Positions 29,880 through 38,457 of a stretch of DNA of 64,000 bases are shown here, in pieces (positions within the stretch are counted from its first letter, which is position 1; the number at the start of each line of letters is the position of its first letter). Origin of the DNA: an uncultured Lachnospiraceae bacterium (GTDB lineage: Bacteria; Bacillota; Clostridia; Lachnospirales; Lachnospiraceae); the NCBI GenBank assembly GCA_947629565.1, contig CANREG010000001.1:1-64000 (forward strand). Direction: 5' to 3'. The notes beneath the pieces were generated by a model that had not been told where the DNA came from, did no database searches, and saw only the letters and a list, made by a program, of their open reading frames with translations. The translations under genes and the position numbers were made by a program.

Positions 29880-31019
29880 ATGAAGAAAAGAATGGACGGA
29901 CAGGAACAGATTACAGTTGTCGCTTCCCCGGAGGACAAGGCGGCGGGCGAGCAGGGGTTCCGCAGGCTGTGGAGGGACTGCTTTGGGGATTCCCAGGCGT
30001 ATGAGGATTTTTACTTTGCGCAGGTGTACCGGAATAACGCGGTGTATGCCGCCGGGGACAAAGGGATGCTTCACTTGAATCCCTATCCGGTAATGGTGGA
30101 CGGGAAGGAGCAGGACCTCTTTTATATTGTCGGCGTGGCGACGGAGGAGGCAAGCCGCAGGCAGGGCGTGATGCGGCGGCTGCTTAACCGGGCCTTAAGG
30201 GATATGCATGACGGGGAAATCCCCTTTACCTACCTGATGCCGGCGGATATCCGATATTACAGGCCTTTTGGCTTTGTTCCCATCAGCGGAAAAAAGGAAA
30301 AAAATATAGACCGGGAACCGGAGCGTTCCCTTATAGAATACCGCTATGTGGCCTATTCGGAAATCGTCAGCGATGCTTTTCATTTTGCGGCTGCGGACGG
30401 GGAGAAAAACGGGACGGGGCAGCCGTTATTTGCGGCTCTAGAAAGTATATTAGAGGAGTCCTGCCGCATTTATGCAAAGCACGACGCGGGATATTTTGAA
30501 CTTCTCTATCAGGAAAAGAAATGCAACGGCGGAGACGTCGTCTTTGTGTTTCAGGGGGAGACATCTCCCGGCGCGCTTTGCGGATTTTTTGCGTATTGCA
30601 GGGAGGAAGAAAAAGCGTGCGTGGAACAGGCGGTGTTCCGGCAGGAATTTAGTGCAGAGCAGGTAGAACAAATTCTGTCGGGCTACGGGGAATTTCCAAA
30701 CAAGATACGGCTAACGATGAGGTTTCCCTTTATGGTGCGGATAACGGATATCGAAAGCTGCCTGAGATTATTTCCGGCAGAGGCGGAAACAATTCTCATG
30801 GGGAAAAGGGTGCAGATAAGGGATGAGGAGATTCCCGGAAACAGTGGCGTATATTTTATGGAGACGGCAGACGGAAAACGACTTGCAAGGCGGCGCCCCA
30901 TAGAAGGAAGCGAGGGGGAGCTTACTCCCTGTGACAGCGAAATGGCAATCGCGGAATTTACCCGTCTGCTATTTCGGGAAATACATACCGATAAAATCTA
31001 TTTTGCAGAGGTGGTATAG
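29880..31019 (+). CDS. Eis-like GNAT family N-acetyltransferase
   Basis: FYIVGVATEEASRRQGVMRRLLNRALRDMHDGEIPFTYLMPADIRYYRPFGF. Confidence 0.82.
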   Translation: MKKRMDGQEQITVVASPEDKAAGEQGFRRLWRDCFGDSQAYEDFYFAQVYRNNAVYAAGDKGMLHLNPYPVMVDGKEQDLFYIVGVATEEASRRQGVMRRLLNRALRDMHDGEIPFTYLMPADIRYYRPFGFVPISGKKEKNIDREPERSLIEYRYVAYSEIVSDAFHFAAADGEKNGTGQPLFAALESILEESCRIYAKHDAGYFELLYQEKKCNGGDVVFVFQGETSPGALCGFFAYCREEEKACVEQAVFRQEFSAEQVEQILSGYGEFPNKIRLTMRFPFMVRITDIESCLRLFPAEAETILMGKRVQIRDEEIPGNSGVYFMETADGKRLARRRPIEGSEGELTPCDSEMAIAEFTRLLFREIHTDKIYFAEVV

Positions 31020-31154
31020 GGAAATTATGGTTGACAAAGCACCGGGTAAAAAATATACTTAGTAAAGATTGACAGGCGGAGGGGCGCGGCCTGCAAAATG
31101 CAGCCGGTAATCCGCTCATTTTAAGTCAGATTCCAGCCGGAAAGGAATAAAAGA

Positions 31155-32561
31155 ATGAAGATATATAACACCATGACAAGAAAAAAAGAAGAATTTGTCC
31201 CAATCCATGAGAACAAGGTGGGCATATATGTCTGCGGGCCTACAGTGTATGACTATATACATATGGGCAACGCCCGCCCCATGATTGTCTTTGACACCCT
31301 GCGGCGTTATCTGCTGTACAAGGGCTATGATGTAAATTATGTGTCTAATTTTACAGATGTGGACGACAAGATTATCAAGCGGGCCATCGAGGAGGGCGTA
31401 ACCGCTTCGGAGATTTCCGAGCGGTATATCAAAGAGGTAAAAAAGGATATGGCGGACTTAAATGTAATGGAGGCCACCACGCATCCCAAGGCGACGGAAG
31501 AAATTCCGGATATGATTGACATGATTCAGGTGCTGTTGGATAAGGGGCATGCCTATGAGGTAAACGGCACCGTATATTTCCGCACGAGAAGTTTTCCCGG
31601 CTACGGAAAACTTTCCGGGAAAAATATCGATGATTTAGAGGCAGGACACAGGCAGATTAAGGTGGCAGGCGAGGAGGAAAAGGAAGATTTTCTGGACTTC
31701 GTTCTCTGGAAACCAAAGAAGGAGGGTGAACCCGCCTGGGATTCCCCCTGGGGGCCCGGCAGGCCGGGCTGGCATTTGGAGTGCTCGGTCATGTCCAAAA
31801 AATATATCGGGGATATTATTGATATCCATGCCGGGGGCGAGGATTTGATTTTTCCCCACCATGAAAATGAGATTGCGCAGAGCGAGGCGGCCAATGAAGT
31901 GGAGTTTGCCCGGTACTGGATGCACAATGGCTTTTTAAAGATAGACGGAGAGAAGATGTCTAAATCCCTTGGCAATTTTTTTACCATAAGGGATATCGGG
32001 AAGAAGTATCCCCTACAGGTAATCAGGTTTTTCATTTTAAGCGCCCATTACCGCAGTCCCCTTAATTTTTCAGATACTTTGGTAGAGTCGACAAAGGCGT
32101 CCCTTGAACGGATTCTTACGGCTGTGTCCCGGTTAGAGGAGATTTCCGAAAAGGCCAAGGACCGGGAAATGACGGAGACGGAGAAGGAGACGGCGGCAAA
32201 GTTTTCTGATTATGTGGACAAATACGAGGCTGCCATGGAGGACGATTTGAATACTGCCGACGCCATTTCGGTCATCTTTGAAATGGTAAAGCTGGCCAAT
32301 TCCGCCATTGACGGAGAGAGCGCGAAAGCGTTGGTTCAAAAGGCTTATAGTGATATTGAAAAGCTCTGCGATGTGCTTGGAATCATAACCAAAGTGGAGA
32401 CGGAGATATTAGATGAAGAGATTGAGGCTTTGATTGAGGAGCGGCAGGAGGCCAGAAAAGCAAAGAATTTTGCAAGAGCGGACGAGATTCGGGATATGCT
32501 GGCGGCCCAGGGAATCCTGCTGATGGATACCAGAGAAGGGGTTAAGTGGAAAAGGGCTTAG
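31155..32561 (+). CDS. cysS: Cysteinyl-tRNA synthetase
   Basis: YVCGPTVYDYIHMGNARPMIVFDTLRRYL; HAGGEDLIFPHHENEIAQSEA; KMSKSLGNF. Confidence 0.98.
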   Translation: MKIYNTMTRKKEEFVPIHENKVGIYVCGPTVYDYIHMGNARPMIVFDTLRRYLLYKGYDVNYVSNFTDVDDKIIKRAIEEGVTASEISERYIKEVKKDMADLNVMEATTHPKATEEIPDMIDMIQVLLDKGHAYEVNGTVYFRTRSFPGYGKLSGKNIDDLEAGHRQIKVAGEEEKEDFLDFVLWKPKKEGEPAWDSPWGPGRPGWHLECSVMSKKYIGDIIDIHAGGEDLIFPHHENEIAQSEAANEVEFARYWMHNGFLKIDGEKMSKSLGNFFTIRDIGKKYPLQVIRFFILSAHYRSPLNFSDTLVESTKASLERILTAVSRLEEISEKAKDREMTETEKETAAKFSDYVDKYEAAMEDDLNTADAISVIFEMVKLANSAIDGESAKALVQKAYSDIEKLCDVLGIITKVETEILDEEIEALIEERQEARKAKNFARADEIRDMLAAQGILLMDTREGVKWKRA

Positions 32562-32566
32562 AACGC

Positions 32567-32992
32567 ATGGAAGAAAAAAAGGATTTTCAATATTTTAAGG
32601 ACTGCTTTGGGCTGCATCAGGGGAAACCGGGAAGCTATTCCCCGCTGGCTTTAGCCTATATCGGGGACAGCATTTTTGACGTCATGGTGAGAACCATAGA
32701 AGTCAGCCGGGTAAATAAGCAGGTGAATAAGTACCATACCCAGGTCAGCAAAATCGTGTGCGCTCCGGCCCAGGCGAAGATGGTAAAGGCCATTATGGAC
32801 CGGCTGACGGAGGAAGAACAGCAGATTTATAAGCGGGGCAGAAACGCCCATTACCACACCAAGGCGAAGAACGCCTCCCAGTCCGAGTACCGGCACGCTA
32901 CCGGTTTCGAGGCAGTGCTGGGGTATCTGTATCTGAAAGAGGATTTTGAACGGCTGACGGATGTGGTGCGGATGAGTTTAGACAGCCTCTAA
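32567..32992 (+). CDS. mrnC: Mini-ribonuclease III
   Basis: PLALAYIGDSIFDVMVRTIEVSR; RRGRNAHYHTKAKNASQSEYRHATGFEAVLGYLYL-type motif. Confidence 0.93.
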   Translation: MEEKKDFQYFKDCFGLHQGKPGSYSPLALAYIGDSIFDVMVRTIEVSRVNKQVNKYHTQVSKIVCAPAQAKMVKAIMDRLTEEEQQIYKRGRNAHYHTKAKNASQSEYRHATGFEAVLGYLYLKEDFERLTDVVRMSLDSL

Positions 32993-33025
32993 GGAAATAG
33001 GGTGCCGCCGGTTAAGGGCGGCGGA

Positions 33026-33790
33026 ATGGAGATTATTGTGGATTACGAGGAATATATCATTGAGGGAAGAAACGCCATAACCGAGGCGTTCCGTTCCGGC
33101 AAGACCGTTGATAAGCTGTATGTGTTAGACGGCTGCCATGACGGGGCGGTGAACACCATTAAGACATTGGCGAGAAAGCAGGATACCATAATCAATTATG
33201 TCACGAAGGAACGGTTAGACCAGATGTCTTCCACAGGCAGGCATCAGGGGGTAATCGCCCATGCGGCGGCCTATACATACGCAGAAGTGGAGGATATTTT
33301 GCAGGTCGCAAAGGAGAAAGGGGAGGAGCCTTTTCTATTTGTCTTAGACGAGATAGAGGACCCGCATAATTTAGGCGCTATTATCCGAACCGCCAATCTC
33401 TGCGGCGCCCATGGGGTCATCATTCCCAAAAGGCGGGCGGTGGGACTTACGGCGACTGTGGTGAAGGCTTCCGCAGGGGCCGTCCATTATACGCCGGTGG
33501 CAAAGGTCACCAATATTGCCAAGACCATAGAAGACCTGAAAAACGAGGGTATCTGGTTTGTCTGTGCGGATATGGAAGGGGAAGTGATGTACCGGCAGAA
33601 CTTAACCGGTCCCATTGGCCTTGTGATCGGCAACGAGGGAAGCGGCGTCAGCCGTCTCGTAAAAGAGAAGTGCGATTTTACGGCTGCAATTCCCATGAAG
33701 GGGGACATTGATTCCTTGAATGCGTCTGTGGCAGCGGGAGTGCTGGCCTATGAAATTGTGCGGCAGCGCTATGAGGGAAATAAAAAATAA
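33026..33790 (+). CDS. rlmB: 23S rRNA 2'-O-methyltransferase, RlmB/TrmH (SpoU) family
   Basis: EGRNAITEAFRSGKTVDKLYV; LDEIEDPHNLGAIIRTANLCGAHGVIIPKRRAVGLTATVVKASAGA; GLVIGNEGSGVSRL; DSLNASVAAGVLAYEIVRQR. Confidence 0.94.
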   Translation: MEIIVDYEEYIIEGRNAITEAFRSGKTVDKLYVLDGCHDGAVNTIKTLARKQDTIINYVTKERLDQMSSTGRHQGVIAHAAAYTYAEVEDILQVAKEKGEEPFLFVLDEIEDPHNLGAIIRTANLCGAHGVIIPKRRAVGLTATVVKASAGAVHYTPVAKVTNIAKTIEDLKNEGIWFVCADMEGEVMYRQNLTGPIGLVIGNEGSGVSRLVKEKCDFTAAIPMKGDIDSLNASVAAGVLAYEIVRQRYEGNKK

Positions 33791-33846
33791 AAAAACACTT
33801 TACAAGGAAGTCAATTTTTGATATTATAGGTAAGTCGCAATGACAA

Positions 33847-33919
33847 GCTGGCGTGGCACAGTCGGTAGCGCACCTCATTGGTAGTGAGGAGGTCACGGGT
33901 TCGATTCCCGTCGCTAGCT
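33847..33919 (+). tRNA. tRNA-Thr (anticodon GGT)
   Basis: GCTGGCG/CGCTAGC acceptor stem; anticodon arm CCTCA-TTGGTAG-TGAGG; T-arm ACGGG-TTCGATT-CCCGT. Confidence 0.94.
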
Positions 33920-33942
33920 CGATAAAATGATTACATCAAAAA

Positions 33943-33994
33943 GAAAAGAGTGGAAAAAACCAAGTATTTATGCGGTTTATCCACTCTTTTTTTG
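33943..33994. terminator. Bidirectional terminator between tRNA and int
   Basis: AAAAGAGTGGA(AAA)AACC ... GGTTTATCCACTCTTTTTTT. Confidence 0.75.
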
Positions 33995-34024
33995 TTGTTG
34001 GATAGAAATGAACAGAAAGAAATT

Positions 34025-34067
34025 TGCCCCCTTTTTGCCCCCTGACTGCCCCCTTTTTGCCCCCTGA
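34025..34067. repeat. Two tandem perfect 21-bp repeats between tRNA and int
   Basis: TGCCCCCTTTTTGCCCCCTGA at 34025-34045 and 34047-34067; each copy itself holds two TGCCCCC blocks. Confidence 0.9.
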
Positions 34068-34070
34068 AAA

Positions 34071-35162
34071 TTACATGATATTAAGGTGGCGGAGGGTGTC
34101 TTTATCCTTTTCTCGCAGTTGTTCCATAATATGCAGATAGATTTCTTTAGTAACCTGGCTATCAGTATGGCCCAGTCTCCGGGATATGGCATCAATGCTT
34201 ATTCCATTGGCCAAAAGAAGTGAGGCATGTGTATGGCGTAAAGCATGCGGCGTTATGATCCGGCCAAGCGCCTTTAGGGAGTGGCGCCGGAGAAATAGCC
34301 GGTAGTTATCATAAGATATATGATTCCCGTTTTCAGAGAAAAGCAGGATACCGGATATTTTGTTAGCCCGGTTATATTTGCGGATTTCCCGGATGACTGC
34401 GGCCAGTTCTTCCTGAATAAATACATCCCGAACCGATTCAGAGGTTTTGGGAGATGTAACGATATGATTATTAGGATCATAAGTTTTATTCACATGAATA
34501 ACATCGCTGTCCACATCCTTCAGGGTCAGCGCTGCGGCTTCTCCTATACGAAGACCTGAAAGTATAAGGAACCTGGTCAGATTAACCCATAGGATACAGT
34601 GGCTTTTCTCCATTGACTGGATCAGATTGGTAATCTCTGATTTTTCAAGGTATTTGTCCTCAACCTTTTTTCTTGCCGAAGCTTCCGGATAAGGCGTCAA
34701 TTTGTCCAAATATGCTATATTGGAGATATAATCATTTTTGTAACCCCAGCGGAGCAGAGCCTTAAGCCTTTTTAAAAATTCATTCTTGGTACCGTTTGCT
34801 TTGCCGGTACGGTCAAGCTGCTGCCGGATATAACGGGCTGAAAGTTTATCGACAAGGATATCCGGACTTAATACAGTTTTAAGAGTATTACAGAATACGG
34901 AATTTCGCCTGTATGTCGATAATTTGACATTTTTTTGCTGATAGGCAAGGTATTTGTCCACTAAAGCTTCAAAAGTCAAATTTGAGGCATCTGAGGCGGA
35001 AAGAGCAGCATTGATTTTATCAGCAAGCATAGTCTGGGCAAGCTTTCTGGTGGCTGCGTTATTTTTGTCCAGGACCACAGATATTCTTTTTTGCCGGCCG
35101 GTCATAGGATCGGTATAGCGTTCCACAAACTTATAGCCGGTTTGTCTTTGTTCTACCCACAT
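34071..35162 (-). CDS. int: Phage tyrosine integrase
   Basis: LSGLRIGEAAALTLKDV; HALRHTHASLLLANGISIDAISRRLGHTDSQVTKEIYLH; ATG 35162 after AAGGAG RBS. Confidence 0.95.
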   Translation of the reverse strand: MWVEQRQTGYKFVERYTDPMTGRQKRISVVLDKNNAATRKLAQTMLADKINAALSASDASNLTFEALVDKYLAYQQKNVKLSTYRRNSVFCNTLKTVLSPDILVDKLSARYIRQQLDRTGKANGTKNEFLKRLKALLRWGYKNDYISNIAYLDKLTPYPEASARKKVEDKYLEKSEITNLIQSMEKSHCILWVNLTRFLILSGLRIGEAAALTLKDVDSDVIHVNKTYDPNNHIVTSPKTSESVRDVFIQEELAAVIREIRKYNRANKISGILLFSENGNHISYDNYRLFLRRHSLKALGRIITPHALRHTHASLLLANGISIDAISRRLGHTDSQVTKEIYLHIMEQLREKDKDTLRHLNIM

Positions 35163-35189
35163 ATAATCACTCTCCTTAGAATCTGTACC

Positions 35190-35205
35190 TGTGCGATATC
35201 GCACA
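35190..35205. promoter_or_regulatory. 16-bp perfect palindrome TGTGCGATATCGCACA, copy 1 (upstream of int)
   Basis: Direct reading; identical to copies at 44654 and 56429. Confidence 0.85.
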
Positions 35206-35218
35206 AAAAATGTAATTG

Positions 35219-35644
35219 CTATTTAGCGGCGGTATTCAGTCGTGAAGATAGTGCTTCCTGCAGAACTTTAGAAACATTTAATCCTTCCTGTCGTGCCTCG
35301 TAGTCCATCCAGTTCGGCAATGTCACATTCCGGCGGACCATGGTAGTATCAATCTTTTTTCTGTATGCGGAAAAATCAATATCTACCATTGTCAGGATAC
35401 CCTTGGAATAGTCATAGATCTCTGTATCTTCTTTAGCCTTGGCAGTTGCTTCCTCATAAGTAGACGGTTGAGGCAGCGGGACATTATCATCCTCCATGGC
35501 TATACCTTTTAGACCAATCGCATCCCTGGCCATTTCCACCGCATCAGCAAATGTATCCCCCTCAGTGTAGATATCAAAATCAGGTACATAAACCAGACAA
35601 CCGTCTTCTTCTTTTGCAATAAATGTTGGATATACTTCTTTCAT
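35219..35644 (-). CDS. hicB: HicB-type antitoxin
   Basis: MKEVYPTFIAKEEDGCLVYVPDFDIYTEGDTFADAVEMARDAIGLKGIAMEDDNVPLPQPS plus C-terminal DNA-binding-like region. Confidence 0.92.
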   Translation of the reverse strand: MKEVYPTFIAKEEDGCLVYVPDFDIYTEGDTFADAVEMARDAIGLKGIAMEDDNVPLPQPSTYEEATAKAKEDTEIYDYSKGILTMVDIDFSAYRKKIDTTMVRRNVTLPNWMDYEARQEGLNVSKVLQEALSSRLNTAAK

Positions 35645-35688
35645 AATAAATCTCCCTTCTTAAAATATGTGATATTATAGGGGATTGA

Positions 35689-35862
35689 TTATTTCAATCC
35701 CCATTTTTTTAATATTTTTTTAGCTGTAACCTCTTTGATTTCTTTGTGCCGGGGAACCTGTTCTATGTCACTTCCACGCTTATATGTATCGTGGTTCCCG
35801 CCATGTTCCTTAAATTGAAATCCTGCTGCTTCCAGCTTTTTGATTAGGTCTCGCTGTTTCAT
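35689..35862 (-). CDS. hicA: HicA-type mRNA interferase toxin
   Basis: MKQRDLIKKLEAAGFQFKEHGGNHDTYKRGSDIEQVPRHKEIKEVTAKKILKKWGLK. Confidence 0.93.
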   Translation of the reverse strand: MKQRDLIKKLEAAGFQFKEHGGNHDTYKRGSDIEQVPRHKEIKEVTAKKILKKWGLK

Positions 35863-35883
35863 CTCTGTACCTCCTATACTTAT

Positions 35884-35939
35884 ATTATACACATTTTTTA
35901 CACATTGTCAACAGTAAAATGTGTTTTTTTACACATTTT
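35884..35939 (-). promoter_or_regulatory. hicAB promoter with AATGTGTAAAAA operator repeats
   Basis: Minus strand TTGACA-16 bp-TATAAT; palindrome AAAATGTGT-N6-ACACATTTT (35916-35939) plus direct AATGTGTAAAAAATGTGTA around -35/-10. Confidence 0.8.
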
Positions 35940-36093
35940 ATAAAATTTTATATGAAGTAAGTAGTACACTTTTAACATAAATATTAAAAAAACAACAAGG
36001 CTTTATGTCAAAAGTGCCAATTATAAAAGCGAGAAATATATGATATACTATTGATTTACTAAATTATTAAATTATATACAAGGAGATTAAGCT

Positions 36094-36933
36094 ATGACAA
36101 AAGAAAAGTTTTACAAACGGATGTGGTTCATTTGGGTTTTAATCGTATTTTTGCCCCCAATCGGTATTATTTATATGTGGATTGCAAAAAAGGATTTGCA
36201 GATTGGCAAAAAAGTGGCAATAACAATCGTGGGAATACTATGGTGTGTTCTCTGTCTGGCAATGGCGCCAGATACCGGTAATACTGATCAGGTAGCACAG
36301 TCCGACACTACAGAATCATCTGCAAAAGATGAACAGGAAGAACAGACGACTCAGGAGGCAACAACGGAAGAGGCGTCAGAAGCCGAACTGGAGGCATTTG
36401 AAATTGAATTAAGCGCCGGGCACTATGAGATAGGAGTAGATATTCCTGCCGGAAAGTATAATTTGGAATGCTTGTCCGGAATGGGAAATGTATCAAGCAG
36501 CAATATGATGGACGGCGGCCTTAATGTTGTGATGTCTACGGATACCAGTGACGGATATTCAGTGGATTCTTTCAACAATGCCAAGTTTTCCGACGGTGAT
36601 ATACTTACTGTGACATCCACAGCTGTTGTAAAAGTAACTTCTGATGGTGTGGATAAGAGTGCTGTAAGTTCCAGAACGCCGGAAGGAGCAGAGATTGAAT
36701 TATCAAGCGGTAATTTTGTAGCCGGAACGGACTTTGAAGCTGGCGTATATGATATCACCTGTATTGAGGGAATGGGAAATGTAAGCAGCAGCAACATAAT
36801 AGACGGCGGATTAAATGAGGTAATGGATGTATCGGCTGGAAACGGCATTACTGTATTTAAAAATGCGTCCCTGAAAGATGGAGTAGAATTAACGATTTCC
36901 GGATGTAAGGTAAAATTAACACCAAGTAAGTGA
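36094..36933 (+). CDS. Membrane-anchored exported protein with two tandem ~75-aa repeat domains (candidate lysogenic-conversion gene)
   Basis: Two N-terminal TM helices, acidic linker, then ELSAGHYEIGVDIPAGKYNLECLSGMGNVSSSNMMDGGLN... and ELSSGNFVAGTDFEAGVYDITCIEGMGNVSSSNIIDGGLN... Confidence 0.8.
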   Translation: MTKEKFYKRMWFIWVLIVFLPPIGIIYMWIAKKDLQIGKKVAITIVGILWCVLCLAMAPDTGNTDQVAQSDTTESSAKDEQEEQTTQEATTEEASEAELEAFEIELSAGHYEIGVDIPAGKYNLECLSGMGNVSSSNMMDGGLNVVMSTDTSDGYSVDSFNNAKFSDGDILTVTSTAVVKVTSDGVDKSAVSSRTPEGAEIELSSGNFVAGTDFEAGVYDITCIEGMGNVSSSNIIDGGLNEVMDVSAGNGITVFKNASLKDGVELTISGCKVKLTPSK

Positions 36934-36965
36934 GAAACTTCACTCATTCAGGCGAAGTTTTAAGC

Positions 36966-37002
36966 TAAGAAATAGCCGTCGGAACAGGACGGCTATTTCT
37001 TA
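36966..37002. terminator. Terminator between convergent moron-like gene and repressor
   Basis: TAAGAAATAGCCGTC GGAACAG GACGGCTATTTCTTA (perfect 15-bp arms). Confidence 0.85.
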
Positions 37003-37067
37003 TATTCAGAACAGCAAATTCTTTTTTTATAATCATTTGGTCTATTCTTTGGACAATATTTCTGGCT

Positions 37068-37571
37068 CTATTTATTCATAGCGTTTTTCAGACCTGTATC
37101 TGGCATGGTATTCAAAGCAGAGGAGGTTGTTTCGGATACAGAATTTAAGACTGTTTTTTTATATTCATTCTCCAACTCTTCAACCGTTTTTTCTTTTTCG
37201 GCTGTATTGGAGGGCACTATCTGTTCAATGAATTTCCAAAACAATTCTCTGTCTGATTCAGACAAATTCCAGTAGTTAATAATTGCTTGCTTTGCTTTTT
37301 GGTCTTTGACTCCGATTTTAAAGCATATATCAGCAAACTCCATGTCATTTGTCGGTTCACTCTTCATTTCACCGTTTCCGGTTCTTAGCCACTCTGCATT
37401 AATGTTAAATTCTTTGGATATTGCTAACAGCATTTGTTCAGTCAGTTTTCGTTCGCCCTTTTCAATTCTTGAAATTGCGGTTTTCGTTACCCCAACTCTT
37501 TTTCCGAAAGCTTCTAAGGTTAGGCCTAAAGACTCTCTTAATTCTTTTACTCTGTTATTCAAACCAATCAC
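37068..37571 (-). CDS. CI-like phage repressor, XRE family HTH
   Basis: MIGLNNRVKELRESLGLTLEAFGKRVGVTKTAISRIEKGERKLTEQMLLAISKEFNINAEWLRTGNGEM. Confidence 0.93.
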   Translation of the reverse strand: MIGLNNRVKELRESLGLTLEAFGKRVGVTKTAISRIEKGERKLTEQMLLAISKEFNINAEWLRTGNGEMKSEPTNDMEFADICFKIGVKDQKAKQAIINYWNLSESDRELFWKFIEQIVPSNTAEKEKTVEELENEYKKTVLNSVSETTSSALNTMPDTGLKNAMNK

Positions 37572-37592
37572 CTCCTTAATGATTTGAAAAGA

Positions 37593-37675
37593 TTATATCA
37601 AAAAAAGTTACCGTAGTCAACAAAAAACTGTTGACAAGATAACCAAAGGCAACTATAATGTAACCATAGACAACA
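37593..37675. promoter_or_regulatory. Divergent lysogeny/lysis switch promoters with three operator-like sites
   Basis: Plus: TTGACA (37632)-17-TATAAT (37655). Minus: TTGACT-17-TATAAT (37593-37621). Sites GTTACCGTAGTCAAC (37608), ATAACCAAAGGCAAC (37640), GTAACCATAGACAAC (37661). Confidence 0.85.
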
Positions 37676-37691
37676 ACAAGGAGGTGAATTT

Positions 37692-37853
37692 ATGGAAAAG
37701 AGTTTAACAAACAAGGACATTGAGGACGGAAAGAAAATTTCCATTATTTTTTCAAATTTATCAGAAGAAAACAAAACAATGGCAATGGTTTACCTGTCTG
37801 CTCTTAGAGATAAGGAAATAGCGGATAGTGTAAAGCAGATGAATGAGATGTGA
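37692..37853 (+). CDS. Small phage protein (53 aa) at start of lytic operon (absent from ORF track)
   Basis: MEKSLTNKDIEDGKKISIIFSNLSEENKTMAMVYLSALRDKEIADSVKQMNEM* with AAGGAGGTG RBS. Confidence 0.7.
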   Translation: MEKSLTNKDIEDGKKISIIFSNLSEENKTMAMVYLSALRDKEIADSVKQMNEM

Positions 37854-37889
37854 TTAACAGGGCAGCGGGATAGGAAGGAGGAATAAACG

Positions 37890-38108
37890 GTGGTGAGGCT
37901 TTATTTAGCAAATAAAATTTTGGACAGTAAAACCGAATATAGCATTTGTCCGGAAGAAAAGAAAGAAAATCATGTGGCAATCAGCGTAGAGGGTGATCCC
38001 AAAGTGAGGGACATTGTAATAAAAGAAATACAGGAGACAATCAACGAGCTGGATCGTCTCCTGAAAGACGGAATATCGCTAGAGATACATTACAGCATTG
38101 ATAAATAA
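37890..38108 (+). CDS. Hypothetical phage protein
   Basis: 72-aa ORF in early operon, RBS GGAGG. Confidence 0.6.
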   Translation: MVRLYLANKILDSKTEYSICPEEKKENHVAISVEGDPKVRDIVIKEIQETINELDRLLKDGISLEIHYSIDK

Positions 38109-38141
38109 ATCAAAGCCGCAGGATAGAAAGGAAGTGAGCAT

Positions 38142-38456
38142 ATGAAAGATAAAATCATCGAATTAAGGAATATGCCAAACATTTTTGTAACCAAGCAGGA
38201 AGCTGCAGAACGGATAGGGGTAGAGCCCAGAACCATTCAGAACTGGATGAATGAGATAGAGCAGTATCCGGATCGGTATGGTACCCGGACCACATCAAGG
38301 GACCATGGGTATTCTCTCATCAATATTCTGGCCCTGTATGATTATCTGCACTATCGAAAACAGCTTAAACAGAAAAATTTAAGAAAAATGGTTCCGCCGT
38401 ACAATCCGGATGAATGGATTCACGAATTAGGGTGGGACAGGTTAATGGAGGCATGA
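38142..38456 (+). CDS. HTH (MerR-like/excisionase-like) phage protein
   Basis: NIFVTKQEAAERIGVEPRTIQNWMNEIEQYPDRYGTRTTSRDHGYSLINILALYDYL. Confidence 0.7.
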   Translation: MKDKIIELRNMPNIFVTKQEAAERIGVEPRTIQNWMNEIEQYPDRYGTRTTSRDHGYSLINILALYDYLHYRKQLKQKNLRKMVPPYNPDEWIHELGWDRLMEA

Positions 38457-38457
38457 T

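Noticed and set aside
31020-31154. T-box riboswitch upstream of cysS
   Set aside because: No T-box consensus or specifier-loop organisation could be identified.
38142-38456. Phage excisionase
   Set aside because: HTH is plausible but the long C-terminus and position in the lytic operon do not support Xis specifically; left as HTH protein.
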